Positions 1 through 6,096 of a stretch of 8,569 nt of DNA are shown here, one piece after another. The notes beneath the pieces were generated by a model. That model was not told the DNA's origin, searched no databases, and worked only from the letters and a program-made list of their open reading frames with translations. Origin of the DNA: an uncultured bacterium (lineage in GTDB: Bacteria > Desulfobacterota > Desulfovibrionia > Desulfovibrionales > Desulfovibrionaceae); the NCBI GenBank assembly GCA_905215675.1, contig CAJMRA010000087.1:1-8569 (forward strand), in the 5' to 3' direction. A program made the translations under genes and the position numbers. Position 1 is the first letter of the stretch. The number at the start of each line of letters is the position of its first letter.

Positions 1-188
1 TCTTTACCACCAAGGCCGTGGGCGAGGGGACCGGGCTGGGGCTGGCCATCTGTTTTTCCATTCTGGAAAAGCTCGGCGGACGCATCGAGGTGGAGAGCGC
101 GCCCGGCAAGGGCACGACCTTCCGTATCGATCTGCCGCCGGAACCGCCGGAAACGGCCGCCGCCGAAGCGGAGGAAGAGGAAGCGTGA
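1..188 (+). CDS. Sensor histidine kinase, C-terminal fragment (ATPase domain)
   Basis: The open frame enters from the left edge; its first complete codon is at base 3 and it stops with TGA at 186-188, leaving 61 residues. It shows the end of a GHKL (HATPase_c) domain: the G2-box GEGTGLGLAI at about residues 7-16, then LGGRIEVESAPGKGTTF, which matches the last strands of the fold. In this family the domain binds ATP and phosphorylates a conserved histidine, which passes phosphate to a response regulator. The tail after the domain (from about residue 46) is rich in proline, alanine and glutamate and is probably unstructured. The sensor and dimerisation domains lie outside the window, so the signal is unknown. 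A receiver gene begins 57 bases downstream on the same strand and is the obvious partner. The domain call is firm; the specific kinase cannot be named. Confidence 0.9.
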   Translation, partial: FTTKAVGEGTGLGLAICFSILEKLGGRIEVESAPGKGTTFRIDLPPEPPETAAAEAEEEEA

Positions 189-245
189 TGTCGCCGTTCG
201 GGAGGATGCGCCCCGAACCCCCCAAGAAAATCAAAAGGAGAGCGT

Positions 246-623
246 ATGCGGGCCCTGTTTGTGGATGATGAGCGGGAATTTCTGGAACTGATGGAAAAAC
301 GTCTTTCCCGGCGCGGCATTGAGGTATCCACGGCGTACGACGGACAGGAAGGGGTCAGGGCCGTGGAGGAGGCCGCCGCCGCGGGCACGCTGCCCGATGT
401 GGTCGTCATGGATGTGCGCATGCCCGGCATGGACGGGCTCGAGGCCCTGCGGCGCATGAAGGCGGTGGCTTCGGCCCTGCCGGTCGTGCTGCTGACGGGG
501 CACGCGTCGCTGGGCGTCGCCGTGGAAGGCATGGATCTCGGAGCCTTTGATTACATGCTCAAGCCGGTGGCCATCAATGAGCTTATCCTGAAGATGGAGG
601 AGGCGGCGCGCGCCGCCGGCTAG
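246..623 (+). CDS. Stand-alone response regulator receiver protein (CheY-like)
   Basis: This 125-residue protein is a single receiver domain with no output domain. The key residues are present: the acidic pair D7 and D8, the phospho-acceptor D56 in VVVMDVRMPGMDG, T84 in LLTGH and K106 in DYMLKP. In this family the aspartate takes phosphate from a histidine kinase and the resulting shape change alters partner binding. The ATG start has a good ribosome binding site, AAGGAG at 235-240, five bases upstream. The gene lies between a histidine kinase end (57-base gap) and a PEP-synthase-like gene (4-base gap), so it probably relays phosphate from the kinase, with the downstream protein as its likely target. 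That target is inferred from neighbourhood only. The C-terminus ends in an alanine-rich helix encoded across a 16-base perfect palindrome. Confidence 0.93.
   Translation: MRALFVDDEREFLELMEKRLSRRGIEVSTAYDGQEGVRAVEEAAAAGTLPDVVVMDVRMPGMDGLEALRRMKAVASALPVVLLTGHASLGVAVEGMDLGAFDYMLKPVAINELILKMEEAARAAG
602..617. repeat. 16-base perfect GC palindrome at the receiver / PEP-like gene junction
   Basis: GGCGGCGCGCGCCGCC equals its own reverse complement. It overlaps the last codons of the receiver gene (alanine and arginine codons) and ends ten bases before the next ATG. It could fold in RNA and hide or reposition the start region of the downstream gene, which lacks a clear ribosome binding site. A chance product of GC-rich alanine codons is equally possible. 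Confidence 0.4.
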
Positions 624-627
624 AACT

Positions 628-3252
628 ATGGGCGTACTCGACAGCTTACGCAATCTGCTGGGACGCGGCCCGGCGCAGCCGGACCCCGAGGCGCTGGCCC
701 GCGAGGAGGCGCTCAAGGCCCGTCTGCGCGAACGGTGCGCGCGGTTTCGCCGCCTGCTTTCGGCCAACAAGGCGGCGCTGGAGGGCATGAGCGAGGCGGA
801 AGCGTTGCTGTCCGGCGGGCATCCGTTCGGTATGGATACCGTGCGGGCGCTGGGCACGCGCGTGGGCGCGTCGGTCTATCAGATGGTGCGCGAGCTGAAC
901 GCCCTTTCCGGGAACGCCTATCCCGGACTGAACGAGGCCTTCGGGCGCGTGCATGCCGATGTGGAGGCCTGCCTCGCGCGCCGGGAGCGGGACGAGGACG
1001 TCCCCCTGATTCTGCCGCTGGCGGATATCCGTTTGCAGCATATGCCGCTGGTGGGCGGCAAGATGGCCAATCTCGGCGAAGTGGCCGCCAACGTGGGCAT
1101 GGACGTGCCCGAAGGTTTCGCCGTGACGGTGGCGGCCTACGAACGCTTCATGGCGCATGAGGGCCTGCGCGACGCCGTCAACCAGCGCATTCAAAGTACC
1201 GATCTGGAAAGTCTGGACGCCGTGTTCAGCCTGTCCGCCTCGTTGCAGCAGCTTGTGCTGGGGGCCTCGCTGCCGCCGGAACTGGAATCGGCGCTGGAAG
1301 CGGCCGTCGCCGACATGCAGCGCCGTCTCGGGCCGGACCTGCGTCTTGCCCTGCGCAGCAGCGCCGTGGGCGAGGATGGTCTGGGCGTCACCTTTGCCGG
1401 GCAATATCGTTCCGAGCTGGACGTCCTGCCGGAAGAGGCCTGCGAAGTCTGGAAGGAAATCATCGCCAGCAAATATTCCGTGACGGCCATGAGCTACCGC
1501 TTTCAGCGGGGCATCCCCGACGAGGCCGCGCCCATGTGCGTGGGCGTGCTGAGCATGGTGCGGGCCGAGGCTGGCGGCGTGGCCTACAGCCGGGACCCCG
1601 TGGCGGCGCGGCAGGGCAGGGAACAGGTGACGCTCAACGCCGTTCCGGGCTTGCCGCAGGCCGTCGTGGACGGCGGCATGACGCCGGACGTCTTTACCTT
1701 TACCCACACTAATCCGCCGGAATTGCTGGAGCGCCGTATCGCCGTCAAGCCGTTCCGGCTGGATTGCGCGCCGGGCTGTGCCCAGGGCGTGCGGCGAACC
1801 CCGCTGAGCAGGGAGGAAGGCGCGCGCGCCTGCATCAACGACGGGCAGGCGCTGCATCTGGCCCGTCTGGCGCTGGCGCTGGAAGAATTTTACAATGAAC
1901 CTCAGGATGTGGAGTGGGCGCTGGAAATGCGCGACGGCGCGTCCTGTCTGGTGGTGCTGCAAAGCCGCCCCCTGTCCGAATCCGGCGAAGCCGCGGCGGC
2001 GGCTCCCGCGCCGTTGCCGGAATCCGTTCCCGCATCGGCCGTTCTGGCGCAGGGCGGCATGACCGTCAGCGGCGGCGTCGCCGCCGGGCCGCTGTTTGTG
2101 GCGCGCAAGGATGCGGATATGCTGTCCTTCCCCCGGGGCGGCATACTGGTCGTCGAGCGGGCGCACCCCCGCTGGGCCCCCCTGCTGCCGCAGGCGGCGG
2201 GCATGATCAGCGAAACGGGCGGCATGGCCGGGCATCTGGCGTCGGTCGCCCGGGAATACGGCCTGCCCGCGCTGTTCAGCCTGCCCGACGCCTGTTCCCT
2301 TCTGGCCGACGGGGGCATGGCGACGCTTGATGCCGACAGGGCCGTCGTCCTGCGGGGAGAATTCCCGGAACTGCTCGCGGCGCATGAGCAGCCGCGCAAT
2401 CTGATGCAGGGCAGTCCCGTGCAGGAAACCCTGCGCCGTATGGCCGCCTTCATGACGCCGCTGCATCTGCTGGACCCCGAATCGCCGGAATTCGCTCCGG
2501 CGTACTGCCGCAGCTTTCATGATATCACGCGCTTCTGTCACGAAAAGGCCGTGGAGCTCATGTTCGGCGAAAACGCCGACGTGGATCAGCGCGCGGGCAA
2601 GCAGCTTCGGGCGGGTGTCAAGCTCCAGTACTGGGTCGTGGATATGGACGACGGTTTTTCCCGTCCCGTGACGGGGCCGGTGGTCGATTTGCAGGATATC
2701 GCCTGCGAGCCCATGCAGGCGCTGTGGGCGGGCATGACGGCCGTGCCCTGGGCCGGGCCGCCGTCTTCCGGGGCGGCGGGCTTCATGAGCGTGGTGTTTG
2801 AAAGCGCCATGAACAAGGACCTTGAAAGCACCGCGCCGACGGTCATGGCCGAGAAGAATTTTTTTATCATTTCCTCAAAGTACATGATTCTTCAGGCCCG
2901 CTACGGCTACCATTTCTGCACGGTCGAATGTCTTGCCGGAGACAACCGGCATGAGAATTTCGTCAGCTTCCAGTTCAAGGGCGGCGCGGCCGACGCCGAG
3001 CGCCGCGAGCGGCGCGCCCGTCTGATTGCCGAACTGCTGGAGGCCGAAGGCTTCCGCGTCGACGTCCGCAAGGACGCCCTCTTTGCCGTGGCCGAGGACT
3101 ATGACAAGGATCAGATCCTGCTGCGCGTGCGCATTCTCGGCTATCTGCTCATTCATACGCGGCAGATAGACATGATCATGCTTGAAGACGCCCGCGTGGC
3201 CGCCTATCGCGCCAAGTTTGAACAGGATATCGCGGCGCTGAAGGCAAAGTAG
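628..3252 (+). CDS. PEP synthase / PPDK-like phosphotransfer protein lacking the PEP barrel
   Basis: The 874-residue protein has three parts. Residues 1-130 are predicted mainly helical and match nothing I recognise. Residues about 131-450 form the ATP-grasp domain of PEP synthase / pyruvate phosphate dikinase: GGKMANLGE (143-151), LRSSAVGEDG (242-251), FAGQY (256-260), GGVAYSRDP (316-324), DVEWAL (427-432) and LQSRPL (444-449). Residues about 475-575 are the swivelling domain, with the phospho-acceptor His536 in GGMAGH followed by VAREYGLPAL. The last 300 residues should be the PEP/pyruvate TIM barrel, but its usual motifs are absent. Instead there is an unfamiliar region containing HDITRFCHEK (631-640) and a charged helical end. 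ATP-dependent histidine phosphorylation is therefore plausible, but the final acceptor is unknown; rifampin phosphotransferase shows that the same modules can serve other substrates. No clear Shine-Dalgarno precedes the ATG, which starts 4 bases after the receiver stop, so translational coupling is likely. Automatic annotation may call it PEP synthase; I doubt that activity. Confidence 0.85.
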   Translation: MGVLDSLRNLLGRGPAQPDPEALAREEALKARLRERCARFRRLLSANKAALEGMSEAEALLSGGHPFGMDTVRALGTRVGASVYQMVRELNALSGNAYPGLNEAFGRVHADVEACLARRERDEDVPLILPLADIRLQHMPLVGGKMANLGEVAANVGMDVPEGFAVTVAAYERFMAHEGLRDAVNQRIQSTDLESLDAVFSLSASLQQLVLGASLPPELESALEAAVADMQRRLGPDLRLALRSSAVGEDGLGVTFAGQYRSELDVLPEEACEVWKEIIASKYSVTAMSYRFQRGIPDEAAPMCVGVLSMVRAEAGGVAYSRDPVAARQGREQVTLNAVPGLPQAVVDGGMTPDVFTFTHTNPPELLERRIAVKPFRLDCAPGCAQGVRRTPLSREEGARACINDGQALHLARLALALEEFYNEPQDVEWALEMRDGASCLVVLQSRPLSESGEAAAAAPAPLPESVPASAVLAQGGMTVSGGVAAGPLFVARKDADMLSFPRGGILVVERAHPRWAPLLPQAAGMISETGGMAGHLASVAREYGLPALFSLPDACSLLADGGMATLDADRAVVLRGEFPELLAAHEQPRNLMQGSPVQETLRRMAAFMTPLHLLDPESPEFAPAYCRSFHDITRFCHEKAVELMFGENADVDQRAGKQLRAGVKLQYWVVDMDDGFSRPVTGPVVDLQDIACEPMQALWAGMTAVPWAGPPSSGAAGFMSVVFESAMNKDLESTAPTVMAEKNFFIISSKYMILQARYGYHFCTVECLAGDNRHENFVSFQFKGGAADAERRERRARLIAELLEAEGFRVDVRKDALFAVAEDYDKDQILLRVRILGYLLIHTRQIDMIMLEDARVAAYRAKFEQDIAALKAK

Positions 3253-3286
3253 GGCGTTTCACCTTTGAAAAAGGTGAAACGCTCTA
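3252..3286. repeat. Palindromic repeat hairpin, copy 1
   Basis: GCGTTTCACCTT (3254-3265) pairs perfectly with AAGGTGAAACGC (3271-3282) around the loop TGAAA, giving a 12-bp stem. The right side continues into CTCTAA, completing the GCTCTAA border seen in every repeat copy here. The left side begins within the TAG stop of the PEP-synthase-like gene. No run of T follows the stem on either strand, so it is not a standard intrinsic terminator. It could still protect mRNA 3' ends, as REP-type hairpins do, but that role is inferred. Confidence 0.85.
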
Positions 3287-3315
3287 AAAATGCTCGAGCG
3301 GGGCGCAATCCTTGT

Positions 3316-3365
3316 GCGGGGAGGGGGAAATCCTGTGGAAGGGTTTCCCTCTCTCCGTCGTTTTG
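3316..3365 (+). terminator. Likely rho-independent terminator of the signalling operon
   Basis: Bases 3316-3333 pair with 3341-3358 to form an 18-bp stem with the 7-base loop TGTGGAA. Four of the pairs are G-U wobbles (3316/3358, 3320/3354, 3324/3350, 3331/3343). These hold only in + strand RNA and would be A-C mismatches in the complementary transcript, which suggests selection for structure in the + strand transcript. The stem is followed by CGTTTTG, a short and imperfect T tract. It sits about 65 bases after the PEP-synthase-like stop codon. The hairpin is clear; termination efficiency is uncertain because the T tract is weak. Confidence 0.6.
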
Positions 3366-3401
3366 CGGGCGTTTTTCGGGCAGCATGGTCTGTTCCCCGT
3401 G

Positions 3402-3435
3402 TTAGAGCGTTTCACCTTTGAAAAAGGTGAAGCGC
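3402..3435. repeat. Palindromic repeat hairpin, copy 2
   Basis: This is a near-exact copy of the hairpin at 3254-3282: GCGTTTCACCTT (3407-3418), loop TGAAA, then AAGGTGAAGCGC (3424-3435). The single difference, A to G in the right arm, turns a U-A pair into a U-G wobble, so RNA pairing is kept. The left side carries the full TTAGAGC border (3402-3408), whereas copy 1 carries the full right border. Together they suggest an ancestral palindrome running from TTAGAGCG to CGCTCTAA. No T tract follows. Confidence 0.85.
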
Positions 3436-3456
3436 GAGGCGGCGGCACAGCGCCGC

Positions 3457-3551
3457 CCGGCCAAAAGTGAGCGGAAAAACCGCGTTTTTTCCGCGAAACG
3501 ACAGGCCGTATGGTTGGAAATGCGAAGCATTTCAAACTGAAAATGCTCTAA
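3457..3551 (+). repeat. 95-base interspersed repeat, copy A
   Basis: It runs from CCGGCCAAAAG to GCTCTAA and aligns without gaps to copy B (3640-3734) with 12 differences by my count. The core is a palindrome, GAAATGC (3517-3523) and GCATTTC (3527-3533). This copy also has a second hairpin, GCGGAAAAA (3471-3479) with TTTTTCCGC (3486-3494), which copy B does not keep. The central GACAGGCCG block is identical in all three copies. Confidence 0.88.
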
Positions 3552-3580
3552 CGCGTCGTCGATTCACGCAGGGCGACGCC

Positions 3581-3610
3581 TTGCCAGAGGCGCCCGCTCT
3601 CGCGTACACT
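3581..3610 (+). promoter_or_regulatory. Candidate sigma70-type promoter for the rdgC-like gene
   Basis: TTGCCA (3581-3586) and TACACT (3605-3610) are 18 bases apart and match five and four of the six consensus bases of the -35 and -10 boxes. They lie in the only non-repeat stretch between units A and B, about 135 bases before the rdgC-like ATG. If used, transcription would start near 3617 and the leader would include the whole of repeat B. Such matches occur by chance in noncoding DNA, so confidence is moderate. Confidence 0.4.
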
Positions 3611-3639
3611 GCGCGCGTGTTCCGGCCGGGCCGCGCGGT

Positions 3640-3734
3640 CCGGCCAAAAGAGAGCAGAGCAACCGCGCTTTTTCCGTGAAATGACAGGCCGCAGGGTTTG
3701 AAATGCGCAGCATTTCAAACTGAAATTGCTCTAA
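3640..3734 (+). repeat. 95-base interspersed repeat, copy B, in the rdgC leader
   Basis: This second full copy matches copy A at about 83 of 95 positions. Its palindrome is longer: GTTTGAAATGC (3696-3706) pairs perfectly with GCATTTCAAAC (3710-3720), an 11-bp stem with a 3-base loop. It ends with GCTCTAA at 3728-3734, only eleven bases before the ATG of the rdgC-like gene. Any transcript starting upstream would carry this hairpin just before the ribosome binding site AGGAAG (3736-3741). Confidence 0.88.
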
Positions 3735-3745
3735 CAGGAAGAACT

Positions 3746-4366
3746 ATGGGTTTTGCCAATACTACATGCAGCTTTACGCGTTTTCGCATCGTCGATCCCG
3801 TGCCCGCCGACCTCTGGACGAGCATCGAGGACAAGTTGAAGCAGTTTGCCTTCATGGATATCGACGAATTGCCTGAGATGCAGTCCAAAGGCTGGGTCTG
3901 CTTTGAAGACATGCTGGATACACGCTGGCGTACCGCGCCGCCGCAGAAGGGGGCCTACATTGTCTTTTCGCTGCGTCTGGATACGCGGCGCATCCCCGCC
4001 GCGGTGGTCAAGAAGCATCTGACGCTGGCCCTCAAGGAAGAAAAGGCCCGCATCAGCGAACAGGGAAAGACGTTCATCGCCCGGGAGCGCAAGAAGGAAA
4101 TCAAGGAGCAGGTCATGCTGCGCCTGCGCGCGCGCTTTCTCCCTGTTCCGGCGGAATTCAATGTCCTCTGGGCGACGGATCGCAATGAAATCTGGTTCGC
4201 TTCGACGCAGAATGCCATGATTGATCTCTTTATGGAATTGTTCCTGCAAACTTTCGGATTGCGGCTCGAACAGATCACACCCTACACGCTGGCGCTGACC
4301 CTGCTGGACGAAAAACGGCAGGAGCAGGTCGATCGCATCGAAGCCACGCAGTTTGCCCTTTCCTGA
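3746..4366 (+). CDS. rdgC: RdgC-like protein, N-terminal portion only
   Basis: The 206-residue protein follows the pattern of the first two-thirds of RdgC, the ring-shaped DNA-binding protein that limits RecA loading in E. coli (303 residues). Matching features, judged from memory of the E. coli protein, are a GWV motif (49-51), a lysine-rich helix followed by KKEIKEQVMLRLRARFLP (116-133), and a strand pair ending in NEIWFAS (147-153) before a long helix. It stops at TGA shortly after the LEQITP segment (174-179), where E. coli RdgC continues for more than 100 residues. I chose the ATG at 3746, with AGGAAG at 3736-3741. An upstream TTG at 3698 is in frame, but its 16 extra residues are pure repeat sequence. 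The next gene appears to hold the missing part. This could be a true split, an old frameshift that both halves survived, or a compact RdgC variant. Confidence 0.75.
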   Translation: MGFANTTCSFTRFRIVDPVPADLWTSIEDKLKQFAFMDIDELPEMQSKGWVCFEDMLDTRWRTAPPQKGAYIVFSLRLDTRRIPAAVVKKHLTLALKEEKARISEQGKTFIARERKKEIKEQVMLRLRARFLPVPAEFNVLWATDRNEIWFASTQNAMIDLFMELFLQTFGLRLEQITPYTLALTLLDEKRQEQVDRIEATQFALS

Positions 4367-4523
4367 ACGCGGGCCGCCGGAGTCTTTCTTCCGCCGGAAA
4401 ACGTCCGCGCATTGCCGCGACGCGGCCCGGCCGTACGGAACTTTCGGCTGGGGAAGACCGCTCCCCCGCGCGGAGTCCTTCCGTTCTCCCGCGCCATCCG
4501 CGTCTTTTTCAAAGGATTTACGC

Positions 4524-5051
4524 ATGACTCAGACATCCTCGCTGGATTCGTTGGACAATATTCTCGGACAGGAGTTCCTGACGTGGCTCTGGTATCAGAG
4601 CGACGTGGCGCCCGGAGCCTTTACGGACGGGCAGGGGCAGCCGTTCAGCGTCTCCATGGAACAGCGCATCGTCGTACAGGGCGGCGAAGGCGACGCCCGG
4701 GAAACGGCGTCGGTTTCCGGCTCGCTGTCGCCGCTGCGCGAGGCCCGGTTCGGTCTGGGCACGGGCAAGAAGGTGACGCGGGCGCTCATTCGCCTTGAAA
4801 AGGAGGAGCTGGCCTTTCAGCTCACGCTCAAGGCCGAGGATTTCAGCGTCGGCAGCCTGAAGACGCCCAAGCTGGACAAGACGGACGACGACGCCGACCC
4901 TGACGCGCTGCTGCTGGAAAAATTCTATCTGATGGAAACGTGCGTGGGACTGCTGGACAGTCTGTACGCCCGTTTTCTCGGTCTGCGTCTTTCGCCGCGC
5001 TGGGAAGAGGAAGTGGACGCCATGCGGCAGTGGATGACCCGGACGGAATAA
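4524..5051 (+). CDS. Conserved-looking protein resembling the C-terminal part of RdgC
   Basis: The product is 175 residues, cytoplasmic in character, with no signal peptide or membrane segment. Residues 14-24 read LGQEFLTWLWY. The stretch beginning GKKVTRALIRLEKEELAFQL (81-100) resembles, as I recall it, the GKVVTKLALDWQQRIQFVM segment in the C-terminal third of E. coli RdgC, including a later LK pair. The C-terminus is helical (130-172). The ATG at 4524 has AAGGA at 4512-4516, seven bases away. The frame stays open upstream to 4353, but that extension is arginine- and proline-rich with no family resemblance, so I exclude it. The rdgC-like N-terminal gene ends 157 bases upstream and a permease gene starts 3 bases downstream. 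The likely role is the second subunit of a two-piece RdgC. Without an alignment it should be treated as a hypothetical protein with a suggestive match. Confidence 0.7.
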   Translation: MTQTSSLDSLDNILGQEFLTWLWYQSDVAPGAFTDGQGQPFSVSMEQRIVVQGGEGDARETASVSGSLSPLREARFGLGTGKKVTRALIRLEKEELAFQLTLKAEDFSVGSLKTPKLDKTDDDADPDALLLEKFYLMETCVGLLDSLYARFLGLRLSPRWEEEVDAMRQWMTRTE

Positions 5052-5054
5052 GTC

Positions 5055-6095
5055 ATGTCGCGGGACAGTTCGCTTTTTTCCGCCGGTCGCGGCGGCGTCT
5101 GGCGCGCGCGTCTGCGGCGTATCGCCCGCAAGACGCTCTGGACCGCGGCGGTTCTGCTCGGCATTACCGTCATCAGTTTCGGCGTCATTCATCTTGCGCC
5201 GGGATCGCCCACGGACATGGAGACGACGCTCAACCCCCTGGCGGGCGAGGCGGCGCGCCGTCAGCTCGAGAGTCTCTACGGTCTCGACAAGCCCCTGTAT
5301 GTGCAATACTGGGACTGGCTCACGCGGATCGTGCAACTGGACTTCGGCCGTTCCATGTCGGCGGACAGCCGTCCCGTGCTGGACAAGATTCTGGAGCGTC
5401 TGCCCCTGACGGTGGGCATGAACGTGGTGTCGCTGCTGCTGACCCTGCTGATCGCCGTCCCCATCGGCGTGCTTTCGGCCTGTCGCCGCAATTCCCTGCT
5501 GGACAAGACGGTGACCGTTCTTGTCTTTCTGGGCTTTGCCATGCCGTCCTTCTGGCTGGCGCTGCTGCTGATGCTGTTTTTCGGCGTCGAGCTGCAATGG
5601 CTGCCGATTTCGGGACTGACGTCGATGGATTTTGCGCAGATGAGCTTCTGGGGCAAGGCGGCGGATCTGGCGTCGCATCTGGCCCTGCCCATTCTGGTGT
5701 ATACTGTGGGCAGTCTGGCGGGCATGTCGCGCTATATGCGCGCCTGCATGCTGGAAGTGCTGCGGCAGGATTATATCCTGACGGCCCGGGCCAAGGGCCT
5801 GTCGTCGGCGGTCGTCATCTGGCGTCATGCCCTGCGCAATGCCCTTCTGCCCGTCATTACGCTTCTGGGCCTGTCCGTTCCCGGACTGATCGGCGGCAGC
5901 GTGATTCTTGAATCCATCTTTGCCCTGCCGGGGCTGGGACAGCTCTTTTATGCCGCCGTCATGGCGCGGGATTATACCATGATCATGGGCAATCTGGTGA
6001 TCGGCGCGGTGCTGACGCTGGCGGGCAACATTCTGGCCGACGTGTGCTACGGGCTCGCCGATCCGCGCATTCGGGCCGCAGGGGAGGAACGCTGA
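5055..6095 (+). CDS. DppB/OppB-type peptide ABC transporter permease
   Basis: This 346-residue inner-membrane protein has the layout of DppB/OppB/NikB permeases. The first membrane helix is at about 28-47, followed by a long periplasmic loop with LAPGSPTD, YGLDKPLYVQYWDWL and DFGRSM. Further helices lie near 116-140, 152-178, 205-225, 262-287 and 310-332. The cytoplasmic EAA loop (about 239-266: DYILTARAKGLS, then WRHALRNALLPV) is where the ATPase subunit docks in this family. It pairs with the next gene to form the heterodimeric channel for peptides or similar small solutes. It starts three bases after the previous stop with only a weak ribosome binding site, GGA at 5045-5047, so coupled translation is likely. 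The N-terminal tail of about 27 basic residues is longer than in typical DppB. Substrate cannot be read from the sequence. Confidence 0.92.
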   Translation: MSRDSSLFSAGRGGVWRARLRRIARKTLWTAAVLLGITVISFGVIHLAPGSPTDMETTLNPLAGEAARRQLESLYGLDKPLYVQYWDWLTRIVQLDFGRSMSADSRPVLDKILERLPLTVGMNVVSLLLTLLIAVPIGVLSACRRNSLLDKTVTVLVFLGFAMPSFWLALLLMLFFGVELQWLPISGLTSMDFAQMSFWGKAADLASHLALPILVYTVGSLAGMSRYMRACMLEVLRQDYILTARAKGLSSAVVIWRHALRNALLPVITLLGLSVPGLIGGSVILESIFALPGLGQLFYAAVMARDYTMIMGNLVIGAVLTLAGNILADVCYGLADPRIRAAGEER

Positions 6096-6096
6096 C

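Larger units (their letters stand above)
3402..3551. mobile_element. 150-base MITE-like element bordered by TTAGAGC / GCTCTAA
   Basis: The segment begins TTAGAGCGTTTCA and ends TGAAAATGCTCTAA. Its ends are inverted copies over 7 exact bases, with scattered further matches inward. It contains hairpin copy 2, a short GC-rich stretch, and 95-base unit A. It encodes no plausible protein. Short non-coding DNA with inverted ends, present in several copies, fits a REP-type or MITE-type element moved by a transposase encoded elsewhere. No target-site duplication is visible at the flanks, so mobility is an inference from copy number and border structure. Confidence 0.5.

Noticed and set aside
646..2541. 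A 631-codon open frame on the - strand opposite the PEP-synthase-like gene
   Set aside because: It is rich in His, Arg, Gln and Gly, has no recognisable motif, and is opposite a gene with clear family motifs. Long antisense frames are expected in GC-rich coding DNA.
3254..3290. Hairpin copy 1 considered as a rho-independent terminator
   Set aside because: The stem is followed by TCTAAAAATG on the + strand, with no T run, and no T run follows it on the - strand. The next hairpin downstream is a better terminator.
3467..3679. A 70-codon + strand frame running through the repeats
   Set aside because: It is translated repeat DNA, arginine-rich, with no ribosome binding site.
3402..3734. Repeats considered as a CRISPR array
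   Set aside because: Copies are 95 bases long, differ at many positions, are not evenly spaced and one lies inverted 5 kb away.
3698..3745. A 16-residue N-terminal extension of the rdgC-like protein from a TTG codon
   Set aside because: The extension is encoded entirely by repeat B and the start-proximal bases; the ATG at 3746 has a good ribosome binding site and begins where family resemblance begins.
4353..4523. An in-frame upstream extension of the second RdgC-like gene, overlapping the end of the first
   Set aside because: Its residues are arginine- and proline-rich with no family resemblance, and a ribosome binding site precedes the ATG at 4524. It does mean a frameshift could fuse the genes, but nothing in the spacer looks like RdgC.
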